Assembly (NCBI GenBank): GCA_964017235.1
Contig: OZ024936.1
Coordinates: forward strand, 60,501,028 to 60,565,027
Source: Sabellastarte sp. h YS-2021
Taxonomy: Eukaryota > Annelida > Polychaeta > Sabellida > Sabellidae
Reading direction: 5' to 3'
DNA: 64,000 nt
The notes under the pieces are model-generated. The model was not told the DNA's origin and searched no databases. It worked only from the letters and a program-made list of their open reading frames with translations. Each line of letters opens with the position of its first letter. Position 1 is the stretch's first letter. This document shows positions 12,151 to 24,880 of this stretch, piece after piece. Both the position numbers and the translations under genes were made by a program.

Positions 12151-12159
12151 CTCCTCTTG

Positions 12160-13497
12160 TTGTTTGGTCAAAATCAGTGCAGTAATAAGTGAGATATAAT
12201 AACTTGAAAATTTCAAGTCAGAATACAGTATTTGTAAACAAATACTTGGTGATGTCACAACCCAGTCAATAATACTCATTCTAAATGGTATGCTGCGCAG
12301 TTAACGTGGACACGTCTTTTACGCAATGCTTGAACCACGAATATAGAACGGTAAATAAGGCACGCTGTTGAAATCTCGTACATCGTCCCTTCGCGTACAA
12401 ACGTAAACAAATGACTCGCGGTTAAAATATTCATAAAATTGTTATTTTTTGCTTGATTTTAATAAATAGCATATTGTTTTAGAGCTTACAGCAAAGTGAA
12501 AGCATCTACAGTGACAATCTCCCAATATTTCTTTACAGATTCTGTGAAAATAGAATAACAAATATCCTATATTTTTACAATAGATATCACTATGTATGTG
12601 GTATTGATGGAACAGCCAACATGGCGTTGGATTTGTTTTGATTTTTGCGTAAGATTTACCACTTATTTTGACCAAATTATTAATATAACCATTTTAGAAT
12701 AGGAATAAAAGACAGCTTCGTGGCTTTAATATTCAGCCGCTCGATAGTTTAAAACCATCATAAAGCACTCGAATATGTCTTTTATTCCTATATTATTGGA
12801 CCGAGGACCGGCTAGCAACAAAATACTGTGTTTTAAAAAACTCGATACTGCACTGATAGTCTACTGGTAACGCAGTCTCAGCTAATAATAATGACCAATA
12901 TAACCTCTTTTATCAAAAGTTTAAAGGTTTTGCCACGAAATGATCAGCACATGTCCACACTGGACCACATCTCCCTTCAAACAATCTAAATCTATCGAAT
13001 TGTGGAATAGCATTAAAACTGGCAAGATAACTATGCATCATGGACTCTAGACGTAACACTTAGAGTTAAAAATAAGATGAAATCATTCAAATTTCGACAA
13101 ATCTGAGTCAACGGAGGTACCTATAGAGGGCTTAAGTAGTAAAGAAAATGAGATATGTGCTAAGGAATTTCCAAAAGTCAAGAACATAGGATTTCCTCAC
13201 CAGTGAATTTTACAAAATGACACCAATTTCACATTTGTTTAATATAATGCATATAAGTTTGAAAGCACAAAGCTAAAAGTAGTAATCATTATGAAACATG
13301 GGGAAAATGTACCAAAAAATCCACATCCTTTTGGACTACTTATGAATGTTCTAGATTTGATCGTGAATTTAGAAGTGTTGGTAAAACAATACTTGAAGAT
13401 TGAAATATAAAGCAACACTGGTAAGCAGTCATTACTATGATGTCTGTGGTATCAGTCTGTATGGAATGTTATGATTTAATTTTTGCCCCACTTATAG
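12160..13497. other. AT-rich non-coding stretch with a ~93-bp foldback
   Basis: Probably intron of the esterase-like gene. The only structure seen is an imperfect palindrome at 12699-12791 whose ends are ATAGGAATAAAAGACA and its near-complement, compatible with a tiny MITE. No upstream exon of the gene was recognised here. Confidence 0.5.
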
Positions 13498-16400
13498 TAT
13501 GGAATGATGTGGGGTCCATTTGGTCCTGTGGTGGATGGAGAAGGAGGCCTGTTGCCTAAAACTCCCAAAGAGCTCAGGGATGAAGGGAACTTCATGAAGG
13601 TGAAGATGATTGCTGGTCTGACTGAGGACCAAGGAGCTTACTTAGCAGGTGAGGTGGGAAAAATAAAAGTAGCGGAAAAATTATGTCTATTGAATATTGA
13701 TTCAGGATTTTATGTTATTTGTAACACATAATACTAAGGTGGGTATGTCTTATTGTAGAAGCAGGAGTAACGGTTCTTTGTGAAAGAGACAATAGACAGG
13801 GATGCACGAAGGATTCGTAGATACAAAGAAAAGTAAAATTGCAAGAAAAACCAAATGCAACGAGAAGTATATGATCCAGTGTTTTGCAGTGCAGTAGTAG
13901 CTGCTACCTTTTTGGTTATCTTTTAACTATAATGATTTAATTCCTCAGAGAATGCATCTCGCAGTGTGGTAGGGGCCCGTATCAGTGATGGCCTTGACCC
14001 CCTGGCCTTCAGGACAATTGTAGAAAACATCATAAAGCCGCGGCTGGCTGTGAGGAACCAGGAGGAGGTGGTGGGTGCTGTGGAGTTTGAGTACACGTTC
14101 TGGGCAAAACCTGACAATAAGTCAGCCGTCAGGCAGAATCTGATTGATGTGAGTAAATCTTAAATACTTTGTAGGTGTAATAGAGTTTAAGGGCTCATTA
14201 TTCTGAATACAGCCTGGTAATATGTCAGCTATCAGACAAATTTGCCTGATGTGAATGTGAGTGCCATTCCCTGTTGTGTAATACTGTGTAACAATGTTAA
14301 AGTGACCCAAATTGAAACTTACACAGGAACTGTATCTCCAGATAGATATTCTTAGCAAATGTTATTAAACCAGTGTGGCAGAATCTTATTTAAATAATCG
14401 ACTCAAGATTTATATTTATTTTAACAATTTAAGCTTGAAAAGACCACCAGAAACCCTGAATTCAGACCCTTCATGATATTTAAGTATTGAAATAATTCCA
14501 AGGTATCTCGCCCAATTTGGCCACAGGGTTTCAGTGCTATTAATTGACTCATTTATAGTTAGAGGGGAAAATTTTATTGTATTCACCGCAGTGTTTCTGT
14601 ATGGGTATGTTCAGTGAATTAGATGGGCCCAGCTATATACCAATTCCTTGCTGTGTATCACCCGTGCTTTCCCACTGTATGCATTTTAAGCGTTTTATAA
14701 GGTATAATATGTCAGAATATGATGCAGTTAATTTTGTAGGCGATAATCAAGCGATTAACTGAGTCCGAGTCGGTTCTTCATAAAAAAGGAATGGAGGCGC
14801 ATTTTTGGGCTCGCTTGCAGCCCTATTGTAAACACCCGTCTCCAACTGTAGTAAATATTTGCTCACACCACCCATTGGCCTTATAGTGTAGGAATTCAGT
14901 ATATATATTTATAATGTGTGTAATTTGGCATCAGATCTGACAGAAGTGTTGTGGTTTCGTGATCGTTTACAAACTGAAATATATTATGAGGTACAGACAG
15001 TATTTGGACATATTATACCCCAAAATATAAAATTAAGCTGAAAGTGGATGATTATATAAAAAATGGCTGCAAGAAAAACAAAACTTACATTAGACTGGAT
15101 TGTTACCACAACAGGCCATGGCAGTGAAGCCGGTGCTGACCCTACGGGCGTACGTATCTGTCGGAATTCCCTAGAAAAATATTTTACTGGATCAAAATTC
15201 ACGGACAACGCATTAATATTAATGAGGTCACAGATTTTCGTGGTGGTTTTAATTCTTAATATTTTCTGATTTAAGATCAAATACTAGATGGACGGACATA
15301 TGGCCTACAGAGCTCATGTATGCGTAAAAAATATTGGCAATATTTTACTTGAAGAATTTGTGGACTACTCATTAATATTCATGAGGTCATGGTATTCTGT
15401 GGGGTTTTCCAACATATTTGTATGAATTGATGGTGTAATGACTGAATTTGTGATGCCATGACTTCAGATGAAAACTTAAAACCATAATGCCATGACAGGA
15501 GCCACTTTGATGTAAATAACCATTTTCAGTATTTTTTTAAAATTCTATCACTAGCCTTGAAGTTTATTTTTATTGGGCAAGACAATAAAAATTGACCACT
15601 AATTAATAGAAGTCGATCCATTGTTAAAAATGTCTAAATAAACTGAAAATCTATTTTTTATTAGTTTAAACTTATCATAAAGTCATCCCGAAGAATTTTT
15701 AGCCCCTCCCCCACATTTTGTGTAGTGGTGGGGGATCGCCCCCACTTTTTCAAATTCCTAGAATCAACACTGATGACATAAAACACTAAATAAATAAATC
15801 TGCTTGTAGTTATACTCTGACTGGGTGTGGGGCAGCTGTATAGATGACATACTTAAACATCACATGGGTTATGATGAGCCTGTCTACATGTACGTGTTTG
15901 CTCATCGCTCTGACTATGAGTACCTACCACTCTGGATGGGTAAGTGTCAAATCAAGATATTTGAAATGAACCTTTCAAAATTCACAGAAATTCAGATTCA
16001 AAATTGATGGATAAGGGTCACTAACTAACTTGGAGGACATACGAACGAGGATGTTGTGGTGCTAACGTTATGTCGAACAGGTTAAGTTTGGATATAAGCT
16101 GAACTTGGAAGCACATCTAACAAGTTTCAACAATGGAGTTCCAAAATCTGGGAGCAAAACAATAAATAACGAAACTGACAAACAAGACAGAAAATTGAGT
16201 AAATTTCAAGGAAAATGCTAAATAACTGACCTACAAAATGTCCATCCTGATTAGAATGTCCCATCTATATTCAATGGAACATAATTGGGGCTTCATACAT
16301 GTGTGTTTTATATATGGTGACAACATTTACATTTTGGACTCTTATTAAAGCTGTGACGAGGAGAGTAACGGGAGACCAGGTATGTGTTTTTAACAGGATC

Positions 16401-19400
16401 CCATTGGAAGTTTGGATAACTGTGTTTTAGTTGTAACCAACAGGAAGTACCAGTGAAGCAGACATGGTTGATGATGTCAACCAGTTTATTCAAAATAAAA
16501 GGCTAAATATCTGTGAAAAAAGGAAAGTTATTTGAAAAACTAATACCGGGAAGACAAATATGACAGACTCCTAAGGTTTACCCAGTTAGTTGATTTACTT
16601 GAATTATATTTTGATAGTTTTTCAGTTACCTGATTCACTGCTTTGGACTCGATTTATTAATGGGTAACTGAGTAACCTATCACAGGCTTATACTCTTGTA
16701 ATTTGCCACCTCGAGTCAGATATTATTGCGTGCAAGTTAAACTGTATATCAACATAACTTATTTGTGCTTTGTTTCTTGGCTGAAATATAAACGTCGTCA
16801 AGCATAAACAGGCTTTCATTGAAACTAAAATTTACATAGGGATTTGATATATATTTGATAAGTTGATATGTGTGTATGTTTTAGGAGGAAACCTATTGGA
16901 TGGTGATTTTAAACTACTAGCAGTAAGCAGATAGCTTTGGCTCTATGGAACTAGTAACACCATACAGGTCAACTGCATTCTCGCTTTAGTATAGATTAAT
17001 CTTTTTGCTTTCATGCAGGTACACCATATGGAAGAGATACCGACTACTTGTTTGGTCATCCATTTTTCAACGAAACTCTGGGAAATATTACAGGTATGTA
17101 ACATTTTATCATCACACTTGTATAACCACGCTTTGGATGCCTACTGGTTTTCCAAATTATTACTTCATTCTCATCTCTGAGTGTTTAAAATCCAGCTGAT
17201 AATTTCATGTAGACACAACTGATGATCTTTCCCAATATGACTACAGCTGTAAAAAGGGACATTAAAACCCAACTTTGGCCTTAAGTACTAATTGACTCCA
17301 TGTCAAAACAAATTGTGACATTTCTAGCCACCAATTGAATGGCAGAGCTGGGAGACCCAGTTTTGAACTCTGAGAAAAGGTTTACATTTCATTTGTATAT
17401 TCTTCAGAGTAATTAGACTTTCAATTCTAACATTTTAGATTTTTCTCTATACCTCTAAGTCATTCCAAGAGTATGACATCTTGGTGTGTTTAGCTGGGGA
17501 CTCATTTGGTCTCTCTAAATCTGTGAGTTTAAAACGAGACTCTTTGTATAAAACTTTGAATATAAATATAGAATGTTTACAAATGTGGCCAAAGGAAAAG
17601 GAGTTAAGTAGTAGCCTCTATCACAAACTAAACTCTCCTTACAAAACAGAGGAATACTGAATTTTATGTAATTTAATTTTTGATTGATTTGGGCTTAATA
17701 GTTTAACATAACCTTCAACATACTGTTATAACTAATATCAGGGCGTTTAGTTGACAGGATGGAAGGAAGCCATTTGTATTTGTTGGGCAAGCTTCTGTGC
17801 TCAAAACCGTCAGGACCTGGCAAGCAGGTGTGAGCTTTTCACCTACATTTCGGACGGTATTTAAACCCATCACTGAAAAGAGAGTGAGAAGAGTGTGTTC
17901 CCCCACTAGCGACCCAAGATATAATTTGAGGAGTAAGAAAGGTCTTGGTGTTAATTTTTCAGCTAGAGAACACTCTTGGAGTGCAGACCTTCGCCAAGCC
18001 CCTGTTCCAAACATTCAGGGTATTTTTTTTATATCCGAAATGTGATCCAGATGTTTCCCAAAATATAATCACTTCCTCCTTTGGTGAGGGACCTACACAC
18101 ATAAAAAAATTAAGAAGAGCCGTTCAATTACTTAAGGAGTTCTCACAAACACAGACAGACAAATGAACACAGCAAAAACATAACCTTGAGCCCTATGTTT
18201 TTTATTGTTAACTTGTACAATACACGATAAAAAGACACTCTGATATATTTTTGTTTAGGTATAATACCAGACCAGTGGGACTGGACAATAGTAGACAGAA
18301 ATATCAGTGACTTTGTCCAGTCCATGTGGGTTAACTTCACCAAGTTTGGGTAAGTGTTATGCTCCTTAGTCACTAACATTTTTATTCTGAGAATTGTACT
18401 CAGATGTTTTTTGATGAAATGGGCTTTCTCTAAGACAAAAAGAATAAGGAAAGATTCCTCCTGAATTCTGAAATTTGTACCAATTGTGGGCGCTTATTTC
18501 ATGTAGAGATGTATTATTACCCAACTAAAAACACTGTAAAAGCTTCATTGATTAGCCATTTTGTGGGAAAAGTCTGTAACTTGCCCTTGAGTAAATACAT
18601 ATTTTAATCAATAGAATTCCGTGTTATTATACATAAAACAAGCAAAAACAAGGACTTTTTTTAATCACTGACAGGTTGTGCAAACTTTTGGAAGTAAATA
18701 GTACATTCCTGTATGTTTACAGTCTTCCTACCACTGAGTGGACTCGGAATGTCACCTGGTACCCATTAAGACCCTATAACCTCAGCTATCTGCACATAGG
18801 AGAGTGGAGTTATATGGACATCAACTACAGACAGAGTCATTACGCTTTCTGGAGAGAATATTTCCCCGAAGTTGCCTCTCGATTTCCTGGTAGGTCACTT
18901 CTTAATGATGAATGATTTTCTATTTTTTTGTTCAAATTTTTATCTTTGTAAAATAATATATACAAGGCTGATACAAGTCTGATAACTGATACAACTTTTC
19001 AGTTGTAGATACAAATATGTAATACAAAACTTATGAGTGTTATTTGAGTAGTGTACTCATTTTTGTAGAACTAGATTATACACAAATTTGTGGATTGATT
19101 TACTATGGACCATTGTGGAAATAAAAATGTTTTCTTACATCCATTATGTAAGTTTATCTGAATGATAATGATGCATGATTTTCTTTAGTGTTGTATTCTA
19201 ATTGAATGCTTTAAAGATGCATTTACTACTTTAAATAGTGCTGTGAAAACGCTTGGACTTTTGGGTTAGATGTTTAGTTATCACTGTCAGCTGATGATAT
19301 TTGATCTCGTTTGATCTTGTCACTTTGTTGACAATATAGTAAAATACGAAATACACAGATGTTTTTGATAAGTTTTGCCATATTTTCAATGAAAAGGAAG

Positions 19401-20744
19401 TTTTATAGATGGGTGAAAATAGGATCCTTTGTGACCCTTTTCTTTTTATGTACATCACTCAGTGTGAACTGCTATACACTGTGTCTGAACTATTGATCCA
19501 AATTGAGTTACAACATAGTTTAACATGAATCTGAGCTTTAAAATTACCTCAGACCTCCTTTATATCCAACAAAAGAATGCTGGAAATTGAATAAATTACC
19601 TGCCATTCTCAGAACTTCATCATATTCACCTTTTCAAAAGAATTATATTTCTCAAAATGTTCTGATTAGATCATGACATCTACTTGTGGTCTGACTTAGG
19701 GGCATACTAAAAAAAGTCCGATTATCAAAATATGTTTATTAGGGGTGCGACCGAGCAGTCGACACTCGACGAGCAAGGCGAATTTCATGAAATTCGATCC
19801 CAATTCTCAGGGTCGAATGCTCGTGTATATATAACAACCTATAGAACTGGTTACGTTTTTTTGTTAATAAAACATAAATAACACCCCTTACTTACATTAA
19901 ATCGCATAATCCATCATTTTTAAAGTAATATTATTGATATTATGTGCTGACAATAGCTAATTCAAGCGATTCAAAGCTTTCATCTTTATATTTTTTTCGT
20001 TTACGGGAGCCGCCATATTGGATGTTGTTTCCTGTTCAGGTGGATACTAAACTTCGCGAGGGCTTGATGTCGAGTCGAGTTTTTAGCTGCGAGCATTTGA
20101 CCCGAATTATTTGTACTCGTCAAACCCCTAATGTTTATTGTTTCAAAGCAAACATTGTCAATGGTCTCATTCAGCTAAGTATTGTAGGGTTTAAAGGGAT
20201 TGAGTTACTTTTGACCACTTTGCATATGTTAACTTGCCTCCTCATACTGGTGAATACAGTAATGCAGGTAGAGTAAGGAATCTAAAATTTGCCACATATC
20301 TGAAATTCACCACATGTGTAATTACTAATAAATTAAATGAATTGAGGGAGATTTATTGAATATATAGTAAATTAAGGCTTTTTATACCAAAGATATCAAG
20401 TTTAAGACAAAACATTGTTCTCTTCCTGAAATTGACAAAGGTTTTTAGAGGTGGCAAATTTTACATTCCTGGCATTCCTGGCAAATTTTAGATTCCTTAC
20501 TCTATATGTATAGAAAAATGCTGAATTATTTTCTAGTTCTGTGTTATTTTCTATAATGTACTTTATATTTTTGGATTCAGTGAGCACCACCCCATTCCCC
20601 ACCCCTGAGCCTCTGATTCAGTACCAGATTGCCACCTGGTCTCTGGTTGGAGTCGCTATCATCACCTTACTAGTTATTGCTGCTCTCGGTATCACGTTGT
20701 GGAGAAAAGCTCGCACAAATGATGAGGACAAGTACTGGAAGTGA
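13498..20744 (+). CDS. Cholinesterase/neuroligin-like transmembrane protein, 3' seven exons
   Basis: Exons by splice sites and reading frame: 13498-13648, 13949-14148, 15810-15939, 17019-17093, 18259-18349, 18723-18889 and 20581-20744 (TGA at 20742). All introns are GT-AG and all phases join cleanly into about 290 residues. The protein is the C-terminal half of an alpha/beta-hydrolase of the carboxylesterase type B family, with the family blocks GPFGPVVDGE, VYMYVFAHRS, LPLWMG and DYLFGHPF. Aligned by eye to acetylcholinesterase, the triad Glu is Gln (TEDQGAY) and the triad His is Tyr (GTPYGRD). It is therefore probably a non-catalytic, adhesion-type member like neuroligins or neurotactin. Eight N-glycosylation sequons precede one membrane helix (about WSLVGVAIITLLVIAALGIT) and a short cytoplasmic tail ending DKYWK. 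The exons for the N-terminal half and nucleophile elbow are not in the window; the preceding intron probably contains the H/DIRS block. Confidence 0.88.
19740..20130. mobile_element. hAT-type MITE, 391 bp
   Basis: Ends TAGGGGTGCGACC and GTCAAACCCCTA form imperfect terminal inverted repeats of the hAT style. It is flanked by an exact 8-bp duplication, ATGTTTAT (19732-19739 and 20131-20138). It lies in the last intron of the esterase-like gene. No transposase is present. Confidence 0.85.
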
Positions 20745-21351
20745 GGGACTCTGTCCATGAGAATGACCTCTATAAAGTCTTCTGTAAAAATGTATAATGT
20801 TAAATTGAAAGACCTTTACCATTTCCCAAGTTATAATCCTAACCATAGATTTTCACTAGGAAATGGGTATTGTTACTTTTAAAACTTGCTAATTAATTAA
20901 ATATTTTTTTCTATTTCATTCCAAACAGATATAATTTTTCTTCTATATTTTTCTACTTCTTGTAAGGTAGCTGTGATGGCAATGCATTTAATTATGACAT
21001 CTGTGCATAGTCTGTATGTATCAGTTATATCTTGAGCAATTACTTGTAGTTTATAGGTGTGATGTTTCAGTTTCTCAGCCATCTTCACAGATATCCTATC
21101 CTGGTATCTGTATGTGCCTTATGCATTATTTGCAACAGTAAATATACTTTGACACTCTTGGATATATATATTAAACAATAAACATGATATGTTTATATTA
21201 ATAATATATATTGATATTTTAATTATTTTCTTGACTATAGACTTGGAATCTGTGTTAAGAAACATTAAACGTTTGGTGATACTGTTGCCTATACACTAGC
21301 CTTCCTTAATTATCAAGTTTCTTTATAATTAATGAAAATATTCCTAATAAA
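20745..21351 (+). other. Putative 3'UTR of the esterase-like gene with poly(A) signals
   Basis: AT-rich sequence after the stop codon. AATAAA occurs at 21177-21182 and 21346-21351; either could end the transcript. The choice cannot be made without RNA data. Confidence 0.5.
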
Positions 21352-21689
21352 ATTTTATTGTATTATTAAAGATATGTGTACAGGTATTTATGTCGGCGTA
21401 CTGGTATGACAGCAAGCATTAAGTAGGACTACCCACACATGCACATACACTGTTTATAACATTAAACTAATAGTAATAGTTAGTAGACTAAGTATTCACT
21501 AGGTACAGTTTTACCCTGTTTATTTTAATGTTAATGGACAATAAAAATACTTCTATTTAACCTGGTATTTCAGATAAATAGGTTGACTTCAATGCAAAAC
21601 TATCTAATTGTCCTGATACGCGCATTTTCTTAAAAGGAAATAGTACTAAAATGATTTTAGTTACGTATTTAGTGTTTTATACTATTCCT

Positions 21690-22062
21690 GGCACCTTATT
21701 GTACTGTAAACTGCTGGCTAACAGTAAGTTACTACTGGGGGTGGGGGGGGGGGTCATGTTAGCGAACGGGACATCCATAGCAAACGTCATTCTACCGTGA
21801 CATTTAAAACAATAGACAGCAGGGAGGATAGGGTTCACCAGTGGTTAGATGATCATTTATTTATTCATATATTAAAATAAGTGGGGTGTTGGAACCCTGT
21901 GCCGCTGCTGTCTATCTTAAGTTTTTAATGTTATGGTAGATTGCCGTTGGTGATGGATGTGCTGTTTGCTAACGTGACCCCCCTGTACCAGCTTTCCCAC
22001 TTGAGGTCGGGCCAGGATTCACAAACTCCAATCTCGTGGCCACTCTTAAATCATTTGAATGT
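21690..22062 (-). mobile_element. tRNA-derived SINE, interrupted by a MITE
   Basis: On the minus strand it reads from a degenerate tRNA-like head (ggccacgag, 22062) through 'cctcaagtgggaaagctggta' into 'cagtttacagtac'. This order matches the better-preserved copy at 55950-56175. A MITE splits it at 21735-21985. Confidence 0.65.
21735..21985. mobile_element. TA-target MITE (Tc1/mariner-like), 251 bp
   Basis: Long terminal inverted repeats of about 85 bp begin C(A/T)GGGGG...GTCA(C/T)GTTAGC, with G-tract expansion on the left. TA lies at 21733-21734 and 21986-21987. Removing the element and one TA restores the SINE phrase 'acTAccagc' seen intact near 56091, an empty-site control. The Tc1/mariner-like label rests on the TA target only. 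Confidence 0.82.
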
Positions 22063-22526
22063 AAGGGTGTAAATTTCAATTGAAAACAATCTATGGACTT
22101 GATATATATGTTTTTGAGGGAAAAGTCCACCCTCAAGGTTGTTACTTAATTAGGTTTGGTTGTATTTTGTATGTGTATATTGTGACATCAAAGTCAGTGA
22201 CTAATAGCGATAATGTATTAAAAACAGAGGGTCTGCAAAATTGGGTCGGTCAAATCAAAACTTTTTGTTTGGCATTTTTTTTTCTCTCCTTTTAACACAT
22301 ATTTTATCATGTTTAAAATATTATAGAAAAATAATCAAAAACTTGTGTTGGATGTTAATCCTCTCAAGAGTATATAAAATATGCAAAAATAATTACATGT
22401 AAAAACATTTTTATTATTCACATGAACATGTTTTTTGTAACAGAATGCTAGAAGCGTGCATGCCATGGCACTTTTAATGCATCACTGTATAGGTTGAAAT
22501 TTTCACGGGGCATTAATTTTAGTTTT

Positions 22527-23410
22527 TACCCCACAGCCCTTAAGGGCTGTCGGGGTATTGTTTTCACCCATGGTGTCCGGATGGGTGGGTGGGTGTGTGT
22601 GTGGCGGGAAAAAATTTGTCTGGGCTGTATCTCAGAAACCATAAGGTGTAGGAAGTTGATACTTGGTAGGGATATTGGTTAGGATGTGTAGGTGTGCAAC
22701 GTCATGGTCTGACCTTGATTTGACCTTTGACCTTGCCATAGTGACCTTGAGTTTGAAAATCTTGTCTGGGCTATATCTCGGAAACCGTAAGGTGTAGGAA
22801 GTTTATACTTGGTAGGGACATTGGTTAGGGGATGTAGGTGTGCAACGTTATGTTGTGACCTTGATTTGACCTTTGACCTTGCCGTAGTGACCTTGACCTA
22901 TAAAATCTTGTTGCACCTTTGGGTCTGTCTTTTGATGCAGATTAAGCACTGTTAAAGTCATATTAGAATTCATTAAGAATTTTACTTTTACTACTTCCCA
23001 TTGTAACCGATGGAATTTCATCAAGTGAGCCACAGATTTTGCTCCCAACACCACACATAAGCATTCATTGATTGTATTACCACTTCTGTATGCATGGTAA
23101 TATTCAAAACATCCAAACCATAATTCGGCCATGCCAAATGTAGATAAAGTAAAGAGTGTCATAATGTTTAGTTTACTGATTAATGTTGTCATCTTGTTAT
23201 TGAATTGTCTTGTTTTAATACTTCATCTTTACATGCATTATCTTTCTCTTAGACATTATTTTGTCTATTTAAACATTGTTTGGACCCTTATATAACTGAC
23301 AGTGCTCTGAACGTATCCTGAACTTTGTACTGATACAGTACTTCTATATCTCATGGTGTTAAAAATATTTCCCTAGGCTGTGGGGTACAGGCATCTCTGA
23401 TGCTATTTTA
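22527..23410 (+). mobile_element. Element F: small hairpin-capped Helentron-like element
   Basis: The cap at 22527-22557 is the palindrome TACCCCACAGCCC-TTAA-GGGCTGT-c-GGGGTA. Its left arm returns inverted as GGCTGTGGGGTA at 23376-23387, followed by the hairpin GCATC-TCT-GATGC at 23391-23403. The body begins with two units containing 'tctgggctgtatctcagaaacc' and many 'tgacctttgaccttg' phrases. There is no coding region. The exact 3' end is uncertain (about 23405-23420). Confidence 0.72.
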
Positions 23411-23420
23411 ATTTCTACAG

Positions 23421-24309
23421 TAATTGCCTTAAATATTAACCCCTCACAGCATATATATGTTTAAGCTGGTCGGTTGATTTCCCAATTCTAGAACACTGAT
23501 ATGCCAGTTCTTGTCTGGCAATATAAAATATCAAGCGCTATTCAGTCTTATTTAGTTGTTTATTTACCTGTTATAGAAAGGCTCCAGAAGCCTCAGTGAC
23601 TGTGTTATTAATAAGTTTAACATTTAATCATTTGCTTTTCACCTATGTGGTTGTGAGTTCTATTCCACATGGCAACATCTGGTATGCACTCAGGATGTTC
23701 TCAGGTGTTACCTGTGTTGTTGACGGTCATATAAAATCCCAACTATGATCTTTAATAGATTTCTGGGTGAACCTATTATAGATCTATATGTGGTGTCTAA
23801 GTTTTGCTCATTAAACGGCGTTTTGACATCATATTGATGGTTTAATATCTAAGAAAGTATTTGCAATAACCATGTACGATTGGTGTAAAAGTGTATTGTG
23901 GCTGGTGAGGAGTTTATATTATTTGAAGTTGAAAGATGTATTTTCGCTTTAACACAATTATTAGTCTCCACATTGTGTGATAAAACTACATTCCAGATTA
24001 TTTTTCCACAATTTTGTAATTTTTTGCTGTATATATATGCATGTGTATATTGATTGAGGGTGATTTTACATTCATACAGATTGTACACATTTTGTATCAT
24101 AATGTAATTTAAAGATAATAAATTTTATTTTTTACCTTTGGTTCTAATTTATAAAATGTACATTCATCTTTTTAGTGGTTTATATAGAGCATTTTCTGTA
24201 TTGGTAATAACCTGGAATATCTATCTCTAATTCTGGCAAACATCCATGTATTCCTACAAAAATAAAGCAAACTCAACATGAAGACCACAACAGTTATTCT
24301 TGACTTGAC
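23421..24309. other. AT-rich non-coding stretch
   Basis: No gene, RNA or clear repeat structure was recognised. 'tgttgacggtcatataaaatcccaac' near 23712 resembles the 3' phrase of SINE fragments at about 17262 and 46387. Confidence 0.4.
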
Positions 24310-24662
24310 TTACAGTGATCCTACTTACACAGAGTCTGCTGATCCTACATTTACAGAGTCCACTGATCCTACTTATAGAGTCCACTGATCCTACCTACAG
24401 AGTCCACTGATCCTATTTTTACAGAGTCCACTAATCCTACTGACAGAATCCACTGATCCTACTCACAGGGTCCACTGATCCTACTTTTACAGAGTCCACT
24501 GATCCTACTTACAGAGTCCACTAATCTTACTTACACAGTCCACTGATCCTACTTACAGCGTCCACTGATCCTACTTACAGAGTCCACTAATCTTAATTAC
24601 ATAGTCCACTAATTCTACTTACAGAGTCCACTGATTCTACATACAGAGTCCACTGACCCTAC
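24310..24662 (+). repeat. ~24-bp minisatellite (agagtccactgatcctactt)
   Basis: About 14 degenerate copies in direct order with spacing of roughly 22-28 bp. A short continuation with the same phrase occurs at 39497-39550, beyond the A/B composite. This is not a CRISPR array: there are no unique spacers. Confidence 0.9.
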
Positions 24663-24880
24663 TTTTATTATCCACGAAGTGCCATATATCACCAATATAG
24701 CAGGATATATGGAGTGGGATATATTTTTTTATCTCCCGCCCGCGGCCGAAGGCCGTGGTCGGGAGATTATAAAATGCCTTCCGTACGTACGTCCGTTCGT
24801 CACGTTTTTGCATAAACCTTAATATCTCATCAAATTTGTGCAAAAGAGATATGGCTAGGAAAGTTAGCCTGATAGTAATT

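Larger units (their letters stand above)
1..12159 (+). mobile_element. Element H: satellite-bearing Helentron-like element, 3' part only
   Basis: The body is a ~155-bp satellite (1-622 and 9997-11110) followed by a ~146-bp satellite (11290-11880). The right end is called from a perfect 8-bp hairpin, AGTGCCCG-TTCA-CGGGCACT, at 12131-12150. It is followed by CTCCTCTTG ending at 12159 and then TTG. Elements A and B in this window end in the same way, with a hairpin and then CTTG|T. The 5' cap is outside the window, so the family cannot be named. A DIRS-like element interrupts it. Assignment to a DINE-1/Helentron-type element rests on structure only; no Rep/helicase coding is present. Confidence 0.5.

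Noticed and set aside
15063..15269. 68-codon frame in an intron of the esterase-like gene
   Set aside because: No similarity recognised and it does not fit the exon phases; a chance frame.
17797..18045. Intronic frame with 'RYNLRSKKG', reminiscent of retroelement polyprotein ends
   Set aside because: Only a short motif, no adjacent integrase or RT, and the esterase exons flank it cleanly; too weak to call.
24310..24662. Regular short direct repeats resembling a CRISPR array
   Set aside because: Repeat and 'spacer' are both the same degenerate 24-bp unit, spacing is irregular, and the genome is eukaryotic.
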